A stretch of DNA of 39,503 nt, taken from NCBI GenBank assembly GCA_963642455.1, contig CAVIGM010000006.1, positions 1 to 39,503 of the forward strand, read 5' to 3'. Position 1 is the stretch's first letter, and every line of letters begins with the position of its first letter. This DNA comes from Crickella sp963642455 (lineage in GTDB: Bacteria > Bacillota > Clostridia > Peptostreptococcales > Anaerovoracaceae). The notes beneath the pieces are model-generated. The model saw nothing but the letters and a program-made list of their open reading frames with translations, did no database searches and had not been told where the DNA came from. The translations under genes were made by a program, and so were the position numbers. Of this stretch, positions 20,666 through 27,958 are shown in pieces.

Positions 20666-21346
20666 ATGTATATTAAGAATATGCCTAAGCCGGATAGACC
20701 GCAGGAGAAGCTGATGTACCAAGGCGCAGATAGCCTCAGCACATCAGAGCTTCTTGCTCTTATTATTAGGACGGGCACAAGAGAAAAGTCGGCGCTTCAG
20801 CTTGCTGAAGAGGTGCTTTGTTATGCTAACGAAGCATATGGAGGGCTCGAGACGGTAGACGTTTCTGAGCTTCAATCAATTTGCGGAATAGGTAGCGCAA
20901 AAGCCTGCTCCATAATTGCGGGGATGGAGCTTGCAAGAAGATTCGAGAACGCGGATAAGCGCTTCAAGCAAATCAAATGCAGCCGAGACGTATATGAATA
21001 CGTCGAACCTATATTAAGGTATCAGAAGAAGGAATTTGTAATCGAACTGATTCTTAATTCCAAATGCCAGGTTGAAGCGAGAGATGTCATTTCTATTGGA
21101 GATCTTTCGAGCGCCACGGTGCATCCGAGAGAAATTTTCAACCCTGCCATAAGGAAATCAGCTGCAGCGATAATAATAATTCATAATCATCCAAGCGGAG
21201 ATCCAAGTCCGAGCCAAGACGATATAGAGGCAACCAATCGCCTGCAGGAGGTTTCGAGAATTGTCGGAATTAAGCTGATGGATCATATCATCATAGGCAG
21301 GAACTGTTATATCAGCCTCAGAGAAGAAGGAGTAATCAGGGAGTGA
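20666..21346 (+). CDS. radC: RadC-family JAB/MPN domain protein
   Basis: This 226-residue protein has an N-terminal helix-hairpin-helix segment (about 70-92, GIGSAKACSIIAGMELARR) and a C-terminal JAMM metal site with His173, His175 and Asp186 in HNHPSGDPSPSQDD. RadC proteins are metalloprotease-fold proteins of uncertain role, once linked to repair. The frame is open from GTG 20639, but that start has no ribosome site and lies before the hairpin; ATG 20666 gives the usual MYIKNMPKPDRPQEKL beginning. The gene overlaps the following minD-like gene by 4 bases (GTGA). Confidence 0.9.
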   Translation: MYIKNMPKPDRPQEKLMYQGADSLSTSELLALIIRTGTREKSALQLAEEVLCYANEAYGGLETVDVSELQSICGIGSAKACSIIAGMELARRFENADKRFKQIKCSRDVYEYVEPILRYQKKEFVIELILNSKCQVEARDVISIGDLSSATVHPREIFNPAIRKSAAAIIIIHNHPSGDPSPSQDDIEATNRLQEVSRIVGIKLMDHIIIGRNCYISLREEGVIRE

Positions 21347-22074
21347 AAAGAGCAATAATGATTGCCTCCGGTAAAGGGGGGACAGGCAAATCAACTATTT
21401 GCATCAACCTTGGACTGTCTTTGGCGTTCAAGGGGAAGAAGGTAGTGCTTCTTGACCTTAATACCGGACTTCGCTCACTTGATATACTAATGTCACTTGA
21501 GAATTTTGCTCTTTGGAATATCTCGGATATTCTAAAGGGCAATTGTTCTGTCGAAAGGGCTCTTCTTCAATGCGAGCTATGCCCGAATCTGATGCTTCTT
21601 CCCGGAACCCAGACGGCAGATCCAAAGGAGCTTAGCGAAGAATCTCTAAGCAAGCTTATGGTTACCCTGCGAGAAGACTTTGACTATATTCTGATAGATT
21701 GTCCGCCGGGAATCGGCAAGATAATTGAGCTTTGCGCTAAGACCTGCGACGAGGCGATTATCGTAACTAATGCAAATAATTCGGCCCTAAGAGATGCTGA
21801 TGCTCTTGAGGATAAGCTACTTAGGACGGGTGTCTATAATCGCTCGTATATAATAAATTCTCTTAATTATGATTTGATACGCAAAGGTGTCGAACTCAAG
21901 TTAGAGGATGTTGACGAGAGACTGAGGTGCACTCTTATCGGGATTATTCCTGAGGACAATAATATAAGAGCCTCCACAAATACTGGAGTGCCAATCGTTT
22001 GCAAAAGAGACAGCTATATTTCGGATAATTTCGACAAGATTGCAGATAGGCTCGATACCCTTTGGGATGAATAA
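21343..22074 (+). CDS. MinD-like ParA-family ATPase
   Basis: This 243-residue deviant-Walker ATPase has the motif SGKGGTGKST (about 9-18). Several stretches match MinD: LLDLNTGLRSLD (about 36-47), DYILIDCPPG, LRDADAL, and LIGIIPEDNNIRASTNTG. Two things differ from canonical MinD. The DxD of FDIGLRNLD is DLN here. The C-terminus (DNFDKIADRLDTLWDE) has no basic amphipathic membrane-targeting helix. It starts at GTG overlapping the radC stop. MinD positions the division septum, but without the targeting helix or visible minC/minE I call it only MinD-like. Its last codons are copied in the downstream repeats. Confidence 0.82.
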   Translation: MKRAIMIASGKGGTGKSTICINLGLSLAFKGKKVVLLDLNTGLRSLDILMSLENFALWNISDILKGNCSVERALLQCELCPNLMLLPGTQTADPKELSEESLSKLMVTLREDFDYILIDCPPGIGKIIELCAKTCDEAIIVTNANNSALRDADALEDKLLRTGVYNRSYIINSLNYDLIRKGVELKLEDVDERLRCTLIGIIPEDNNIRASTNTGVPIVCKRDSYISDNFDKIADRLDTLWDE

Positions 22075-22160
22075 CACAACAAATGCAGATAGACTCGATG
22101 CTATCTGGGATGAATAGCACAACAAATGCAGATAGACTCGATAACATGGGAGATGAATAA
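22042..22160 (+). repeat. 43-bp tandem repeats copying the end of the minD-like gene
   Basis: Units start at 22042, 22085 and 22128, each beginning GCAGATAG-CTCGAT and containing GATGAATA. Units one and two are 43 bases. The third is truncated and diverged, running into the start of the MurE-type gene and providing its GGGAG ribosome site (22148-22152). An ORF of 25 codons (22083-22160) ends ADRLDNMGDE, echoing the ATPase tail ADRLDTLWDE, and its TAA overlaps the next ATG. Confidence 0.88.
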
Positions 22161-23704
22161 TGCTAATTTCTGATTATATAAATATGCTTGAGAATGAGGG
22201 CCTTCTTGTTAAATTTGAGCCACATATTGAAGTCGGCGAAGACGTCAATTCAGATAAGCTCTCAATAGAGGACAGAGAAGTTAAGAATGTGGGTTTCAAC
22301 TCCCGCACGCTTGGCGATGACTCTGTCTTTGTTTGCAAGGGCGTTAATTTCAGAAGAGAATATTTGCAGGATGCGATTTCCAAAGGTGCATTTGCTTATG
22401 TTTCGGAAATAGATTACGGCAGCAAGGAAATTAGCAGCATAATTGTTAAGGATATAAGAAAAGCAATGTCGGCTCTCGCTCTTTGCTTCTACGGGGACGT
22501 TTCTAAGCAAATTAAGCTTATTGGCGTTACAGGAACCAAGGGCAAGACGAGCACTATATATTTCACCAAGGCAATCTTAGATGATTACGAGAATTCCAAG
22601 GGCGGTAAGGCAATCGGCTTAAGCTCAGGCATAGTAGACTATGACGGCACAAATGAAGTCGAAGCTGATTTGACAACACCGGAAATCCTCGACCTGTATC
22701 GATTTGTGTCGAATGCGTCCAAGAACGAACTTGAATTTTTTGCACTTGAATGCTCAAGCCAAGCGCTTAAGTACGGAAGAGTTGACGGAATTGAATTTGA
22801 GGTTGCGGTACTTAACAATATAGGAATCGACCACATAAGCCCGAAGGAACATCCAAGCTATGAGGATTATCTTGAGTCCAAGCTTAAGATTTTCGAGCAC
22901 GCAAAGGCTGCGGTATATAATCTCGACTGCGACAGCCAAGAGAAGATTGCTAAGGCCGCAAGGAAGGTGAATAAATGCATCGCCTTCAGCACAAAGGACC
23001 GAAATGCGAATGTTTTCTCATATAATATGACATCTAACTACGGCAAGGTCAGCTTCGATGTAGCTATAAGGGATGTCTGCGATTATCCTGACTGCGATAT
23101 ACATATCGAGCTTGGAGCCCTCGGTTTAATCAATATCCCTAATTCGCTTGCGGCGATTGCCATAGCGGTATTGCTTGGAATTCCAAGTGACAATATCATT
23201 GCAGGCCTTAAGAGAACCGGCACGCCGGGCAGAATGGAGCTCATCACATCACCATCGGGGAAGTTGCATGGCATCGTAGATTATGCACATAACGAGCTAA
23301 GCCTTAGTACGCTCTGTAATACAGTTAGGGAGGAATTTCCAGGATACAAGATTATTACACTCTTTGGTGCGGCAGGTGGAAAGGCCTTCGTAAGAAGAGA
23401 GGGGCTTGGAAGAGCAAGCGCGAAATACGCAGATTATTCTATTGTTACCGAGGATGACCCGGGCGAAGAGGATGTAATGTCGATTTGCAAAGAAATCGCC
23501 TCATATATCGAGGCCGAAGGCGGCAAATACGAGATTCATACCGACAGAGAGGACGCGGTTAGAAGAGCGGCAGAGCTTGCGGATGAGAACACAATTCTCC
23601 TGCTTCTTGGCAAAGGCGACGAGGCTTATATAAAAAGAGGCAAGCAAAAAATTCAGGCAAGGACGGATGCAGAGAAGCTTAGGGCTGCATTCGAGGGAAA
23701 ATAG
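22160..23704 (+). CDS. murE: UDP-MurNAc-tripeptide synthetase, MurE-type Mur ligase
   Basis: This 514-residue ATP-dependent ligase shows the Mur substrate-binding N-domain (FNSRTLGDDSVFVCKG), the ATP loop GVTGTKGKT (122-130), the TTPE motif (172-175), the likely carbamylated Lys241 (ESKLKIFEH), and the C-domain with DYAHN (374-378). At the amino-acid selecting motif it has D432-D-P-G435, not the DNPR of meso-diaminopimelate enzymes, so the residue added may be Lys, Orn or another amino acid. A role as a Mur-ligase paralogue is also possible. It acts in cytoplasmic peptidoglycan precursor synthesis. Confidence 0.85.
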   Translation: MLISDYINMLENEGLLVKFEPHIEVGEDVNSDKLSIEDREVKNVGFNSRTLGDDSVFVCKGVNFRREYLQDAISKGAFAYVSEIDYGSKEISSIIVKDIRKAMSALALCFYGDVSKQIKLIGVTGTKGKTSTIYFTKAILDDYENSKGGKAIGLSSGIVDYDGTNEVEADLTTPEILDLYRFVSNASKNELEFFALECSSQALKYGRVDGIEFEVAVLNNIGIDHISPKEHPSYEDYLESKLKIFEHAKAAVYNLDCDSQEKIAKAARKVNKCIAFSTKDRNANVFSYNMTSNYGKVSFDVAIRDVCDYPDCDIHIELGALGLINIPNSLAAIAIAVLLGIPSDNIIAGLKRTGTPGRMELITSPSGKLHGIVDYAHNELSLSTLCNTVREEFPGYKIITLFGAAGGKAFVRREGLGRASAKYADYSIVTEDDPGEEDVMSICKEIASYIEAEGGKYEIHTDREDAVRRAAELADENTILLLLGKGDEAYIKRGKQKIQARTDAEKLRAAFEGK

Positions 23705-23725
23705 AATTGTGAATAGTAATTGAAC

Positions 23726-23754
23726 TTGTATTTATTATTCAAAAGACTTATAAT
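23726..23754 (+). promoter_or_regulatory. Promoter upstream of rny
   Basis: TTGTAT (23726-23731), 17 bases, and a consensus TATAAT (23749-23754) lie about 97 bases before the rny start. The 147-base region is very AT-rich and also holds TATAGT at 23808-23813 without a good -35 partner. Confidence 0.55.
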
Positions 23755-23851
23755 ATTTATGTATTTTTATGCGCATTAGCGGAATCAAGGTATATAGATT
23801 TCGTTTATATAGTATAGATACAAATATTTACAACATAAGGAGGCCTGACAA

Positions 23852-25396
23852 ATGTCACCAGCATTAATTGCAGTCATTGCAGGCGTTGTTTTCCTTATTA
23901 TCGGTCTGTTGGCCGGATATATTCTTCGCAAGTCAGTTGGCGAGAAGGCAATTGGCAGTGCAGAGCAAAAGGCACAGAACATGATTCTGGATGCTCAGAA
24001 TAAATCAGAGCAATTAAAGAAAGAGAAAGTTCTTGAGGCAAAAGAGGAAATTCAACGCAAGAGAGAGGATTGGGAGAACGAGCTTCGTAACAGACGCAAC
24101 GAAGTGACCAAATCCGAGAAAAGAGTTTTACAGAAAGAAGAGAACGTTGAGCGCAAGCTCGAGAACATCGAGAAAAGGGAGCAGAACCTCACCAAGAGAG
24201 AACGCTCCATGGACGAGAAGCACAAGGAAATTGACAGCTACATCGCTAAGCAAATAGAGGAACTCGAAAGAATTTCCGGCTATACCAAGGATGAAGCGAA
24301 GGAAATTCTCCTTAAGGAGCTTGAGAAGGATGTTCGCAAAGAGGCTTCGGCTATGATTACAAGAATCGAAGGCGAGGCAAAAGACGAGGCGGAGAAGAAG
24401 GCCAAGGAGATTATCACTATGGCCATCCAAAGATACGCCGCTGACCAAGTAACTGAGACAACTGTTTCGGTAGTCAATCTTCCAAATGATGATATGAAAG
24501 GTCGTATCATCGGAAGAGAGGGACGTAATATCAGAGCAATTGAGACACTGACCGGAGTAGATCTTATTATTGATGATACTCCTGAGGCTGTAATTCTTTC
24601 GGGCTTTGATCCTGTTAGAAGAGAAATTGCAAGGCTTGCACTTGAGAAGCTGATTGTTGACGGACGTATTCATCCGGCAAGAATCGAGGAGATGGTGCAG
24701 AAGGCTACTAAAGAAGTTAATACCATCATCAAGGAGGAAGGTGAGCAGGCTTGCTTCGAGACAGGTGTTCATAATCTTCATCCTGAGCTGGTTAAGCTCC
24801 TTGGAAGACTTAAGTATAGAACCTCATACGGACAGAATGTTCTTAAGCATTCTATCGAGGTTGCAACACTTGCGGGGCTAATGGCAGATGAGCTTGGATA
24901 TGATTCAAGACTTGCAAGAAGAGCTGGCTTGCTCCACGATATAGGCAAGTCAATCGACCATGAGGTAGAGGGTACCCATGTTGAGATAGGTGCTAATATC
25001 TGCAAGAAATACAAAGAATCCTGGAAGGTTATCAACGCAGTTGAAGCTCACCATGGCGATGTTGAAGCAACAACAATGGAAGCAGTTCTTGTTGCAGCAG
25101 CAGATGCTCTAAGCGCAGCAAGACCAGGAGCAAGAAGAGAGACTCTTGAGACATACATTAAGAGACTTGAGAATCTTGAGAATATCGCTAACACAACCAA
25201 GGGTGTTGATAAGTCATATGCTATTCAGGCCGGTAGAGAGATCAGAGTTGCTGTTAAGCCTAACCAAATTAGCGATGATGAAATACCAATGCTTGCAAGA
25301 GATATTGCAAAGAAGATTGAAGCTGAGCTTGAGTATCCTGGACAGATTAAGGTTAATGTCATAAGGGAGACGAGGGCTACAGAGTACGCTAAGTAA
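23852..25396 (+). CDS. rny: Ribonuclease Y
   Basis: This 514-residue membrane-anchored endoribonuclease of usual length starts mRNA decay in Firmicutes. An N-terminal helix (about 5-27) is followed by a long charged coiled coil (about 35-200), a KH RNA-binding domain with GRIIGREGRNIR (from about 215), and an HD catalytic domain with HDIGK (about 363). The ribosome site AAGGAGG lies at 23838-23844. A strong terminator follows. Confidence 0.96.
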   Translation: MSPALIAVIAGVVFLIIGLLAGYILRKSVGEKAIGSAEQKAQNMILDAQNKSEQLKKEKVLEAKEEIQRKREDWENELRNRRNEVTKSEKRVLQKEENVERKLENIEKREQNLTKRERSMDEKHKEIDSYIAKQIEELERISGYTKDEAKEILLKELEKDVRKEASAMITRIEGEAKDEAEKKAKEIITMAIQRYAADQVTETTVSVVNLPNDDMKGRIIGREGRNIRAIETLTGVDLIIDDTPEAVILSGFDPVRREIARLALEKLIVDGRIHPARIEEMVQKATKEVNTIIKEEGEQACFETGVHNLHPELVKLLGRLKYRTSYGQNVLKHSIEVATLAGLMADELGYDSRLARRAGLLHDIGKSIDHEVEGTHVEIGANICKKYKESWKVINAVEAHHGDVEATTMEAVLVAAADALSAARPGARRETLETYIKRLENLENIANTTKGVDKSYAIQAGREIRVAVKPNQISDDEIPMLARDIAKKIEAELEYPGQIKVNVIRETRATEYAK

Positions 25397-25402
25397 TTAA
25401 AG

Positions 25403-25429
25403 AAGCTCCCCGAATTCGGGGAGCTTTTT
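25403..25429 (+). terminator. Terminator after rny
   Basis: AAGCTCCCCG and CGGGGAGCTT form a perfect 10-bp stem around AATT (25403-25426), running into TTTTT. It is an intrinsic terminator. Confidence 0.95.
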
Positions 25430-25472
25430 GCAGTAATATGTCAAATATTTCAAAAGGAGAAATTATCAATAT

Positions 25473-26702
25473 ATGGTCTATCTTGATAATAGCGCTACAA
25501 CAAGGCAATATGACGAGGTTACGGATTTAATATACGAGCTGTCAAAGAATAGCTGGGGCAATCCTTCATCCTTGCATTCTCTTGGCTTCGAGGCAAATAA
25601 TATCCTTAAGCAAGCAAGAGCCGACATCGAGGATATGTTCTATGGCAACGGACAGGTGATTTTCACATCCGGCGGAACCGAAGCAGACAATATGGCACTT
25701 GTTTCTACTGCAAGGAAGCTTCGCAGAAGAGGGAATAAGATAATTACAAGCCGCATTGAGCATCCTGCCGTACTTGAGACCTGCAAAAGGCTCGCAGAGG
25801 ATGGCTTCAATATCGAATATATTGACTGTGATGTCGATGGATATGTTGAGCCGCAGGCTGTAAAGGCTGCGCTTGACCAGAACACAATTATGGTCTCGCT
25901 GATGACCGTCAACAATGAGGTGGGAACAATCGAAAGCGTTCTTCCGTCATTTCGCTTCGTTCAGGAATTTAACAAAAACAACGGAACGAATATTGTTTTC
26001 CATACGGATGCGGTTCAAGCCTTTGGTAAAATCCGCTTCGATGATGTGCCTTTTGACCTTGTTTCTGCAAGCGGGCATAAGATACATGGCCCTAAGGGCG
26101 CAGGCCTTCTCTATATGAGAAAAGACCTTAAGCTTCCGGCCTTTATTACAGGCGGCGGACAGGAAGGCGGCTATCGCTCGACTACCGAGAATTTGCAAGG
26201 CATTGCAGGCTTGGCTCTTGCAAGCAAGATGGCTTATACAAATTTCGACGACAAGATGCATCATATTGCAGAGCTTAATGAATATCTAAGAAAAGGCCTT
26301 GGCGCTGAGCTTTCGGACTTGATGCTCAACGGACCTTGCGAACTTGGATATACGCTATTTGACTCAGGTAAGAGATGCCCGTCCGTCCTGAATATAAGCT
26401 TCCTTGGAACGAGGGGCGAAGTGCTTTTGCATACGCTTGAGCAGGATGGAATATTTGTTTCGACAGGCTCGGCTTGTGCTTCTCATCATACAGGCGACAG
26501 CCACGTTCTTACTGCGATGTCGATGACACACAAAGAAATAGAATGTGCGATAAGGTTCAGCTTCTCGGAATTTAATACCTTCGAGGAAATGGATTATGTG
26601 ATAGATAAGACCAAGAATGCTGTTAACAGATTCAGAAGGCTCGGCAGCTTCNNNNNNNNNNNNNNNNNNNNNNNNNNNNNNNNNNNNNNNNNNNNNNNAT
26701 AA
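25473..26702 (+). CDS. Cysteine desulfurase (NifS/IscS-like), 3' end in assembly gap
   Basis: This is a PLP enzyme that takes sulfur from cysteine as a persulfide. 393 residues are readable (to 26651) before a run of N. Seen are the N-terminus MVYLDNSATT, the PLP-binding region SGGTEADN (66-73), Lys203 in SGHKIHGPKG, and the active-site Cys335 in STGSACASH. A TAA at 26700-26702 is in frame only if the N count is right, so the true end is uncertain. GGAG at 25456-25459 is 13 bases before ATG 25473, a longer spacing than usual, but homologues begin at this Met. thiI lies next, a pairing known in Firmicutes for dedicated sulfur delivery to ThiI. Confidence 0.9.
   Translation: MVYLDNSATTRQYDEVTDLIYELSKNSWGNPSSLHSLGFEANNILKQARADIEDMFYGNGQVIFTSGGTEADNMALVSTARKLRRRGNKIITSRIEHPAVLETCKRLAEDGFNIEYIDCDVDGYVEPQAVKAALDQNTIMVSLMTVNNEVGTIESVLPSFRFVQEFNKNNGTNIVFHTDAVQAFGKIRFDDVPFDLVSASGHKIHGPKGAGLLYMRKDLKLPAFITGGGQEGGYRSTTENLQGIAGLALASKMAYTNFDDKMHHIAELNEYLRKGLGAELSDLMLNGPCELGYTLFDSGKRCPSVLNISFLGTRGEVLLHTLEQDGIFVSTGSACASHHTGDSHVLTAMSMTHKEIECAIRFSFSEFNTFEEMDYVIDKTKNAVNRFRRLGSFXXXXXXXXXXXXXXXX
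26652..26698. other. Assembly gap (47 N)
   Basis: A run of 47 N covers the last codons of the cysteine desulfurase and part of the spacer to thiI. The gap size may be an estimate. Confidence 0.97.
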
Positions 26703-26733
26703 ATCAACACGAATTAAGATTACAGGTGAATGA

Positions 26734-27918
26734 ATGAATAAGAATTTATATATTGTCAGATGCGGAGAGGTTGCCCTCAAGGGCATGAACAGACCATATT
26801 TCGAACGCGTTCTGCTCGAAAGGCTTAAGAATGCTCTCAAATGCTACGAGGATGTTGAGGCCAAATGGAATACAGGCCTTATGTTTGTCAGAGTCGATGC
26901 TTCGATTCCGCGCATGGAGGTTGTAAAGAAATGCTCAAGTGTCTTTGGCGTTGCAACGGTCAGCCCTGCGGTATCCGCACCTAAAGAAATAAATGCAATC
27001 GGTACGGCCGCAGCTAATTTCATGCAAAGGCTTATCGAAGAGGAAGATATTAAGACCTTCAAGATTAGGGCAAAGAGGGCGGACAAGACCTTCCCACTGG
27101 AATCTCCTGAGATTGCAAAACAAGTTGGAGGAATGGTACTCAAGGCCTGCAAGGTGCTGAAGGTTGATGTTCATAATCCGGATGTCGAGCTATATGTAGA
27201 TGTTCGCCATGATGCCGCATATATTTTCCGAGATAAGATAAAAGGATTCGGCGGACTTCCGCTTGGTACCAACGGCAAGGGACTTATTCTTATGTCGGGC
27301 GGTATCGACAGCCCTGTCGCTGCTTTTATGATGGCAAAGAGAGGCATGCAGATCGAAGCCGTGCACTATCACTCGTATCCTTATACAAGCCAAAGGGCCA
27401 GACAGAAGGTAGAAGAGCTCTGCTCTGTGCTTGCAGGATATATGGGCACGATAAGAATGCATGTTATAAATCTTCTTCCGATTCAGGAGGAAATTGTCAA
27501 GAATTGCCCAGAGGATGAGACGACTCTTCTTGTAAGGCGCTTCATGATGAGAATCGCAGAGCAGATTGCGATTAAGAACAAAGACATGATGCTTATCACA
27601 GGAGAGGATCTTGGGCAGGTTGCAAGTCAGACGGCGGAAGCGCTTGTCGTAACTGACGCGGTGGTAAAGATGCCAGTTATGAGGCCTCTTATCGCCATGG
27701 ACAAGGTTGACATCATGGAGAAAGCTGCAGAAATCGGAACTTACGACATATCGATACAGCCTTACGAGGACTGCTGTACGGTTTTTCTACCTAAGCATCC
27801 AGTTACTAAGCCTAAGCTCGAGAAGATTGAGCAATCAGAATCTAAGCTCGATGTTGACGCTCTTGTAAAAGCTGCTGTTGCATCTGAGGAAATCATAGAT
27901 ATTAAGCCTCAAAAATGA
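26734..27918 (+). CDS. thiI: tRNA 4-thiouridine synthase ThiI (no rhodanese domain)
   Basis: This 394-residue protein has an N-terminal ferredoxin-like/THUMP region (about 1-165), the PP-loop SGGIDS (188-193) that adenylates tRNA U8, and a conserved Cys pair in EDCCTVFLPKHP (about 348-349). The C-terminal rhodanese domain of the E. coli enzyme is absent, as is usual in Firmicutes, where the partner desulfurase supplies sulfur directly. The desulfurase gene lies immediately upstream. ATG 26734 follows AGGTGA at 26725-26730. Confidence 0.94.
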   Translation: MNKNLYIVRCGEVALKGMNRPYFERVLLERLKNALKCYEDVEAKWNTGLMFVRVDASIPRMEVVKKCSSVFGVATVSPAVSAPKEINAIGTAAANFMQRLIEEEDIKTFKIRAKRADKTFPLESPEIAKQVGGMVLKACKVLKVDVHNPDVELYVDVRHDAAYIFRDKIKGFGGLPLGTNGKGLILMSGGIDSPVAAFMMAKRGMQIEAVHYHSYPYTSQRARQKVEELCSVLAGYMGTIRMHVINLLPIQEEIVKNCPEDETTLLVRRFMMRIAEQIAIKNKDMMLITGEDLGQVASQTAEALVVTDAVVKMPVMRPLIAMDKVDIMEKAAEIGTYDISIQPYEDCCTVFLPKHPVTKPKLEKIEQSESKLDVDALVKAAVASEEIIDIKPQK

Positions 27919-27924
27919 TATAAT
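27916..27924 (+). promoter_or_regulatory. Extended -10 promoter upstream of thrS
   Basis: TGATATAAT fits the extended -10 form TGnTATAAT. It overlaps the thiI stop and lies 35 bases before the thrS ATG. There is no good -35 box. The short leader leaves no room for a T-box riboswitch between this promoter and thrS. Confidence 0.5.
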
Positions 27925-27958
27925 TCACAAGCTAATAAAAGCATAAAGGAGTAAGGAA

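Noticed and set aside
24128..24781. 217-codon minus-strand ORF inside rny
   Set aside because: It lies wholly antisense to the conserved coiled-coil, KH and HD coding region, and its composition mirrors the sense codons.
27919..27958. T-box riboswitch in front of thrS
   Set aside because: The spacer is only 40 bases and lacks the T-box sequence and specifier stem.
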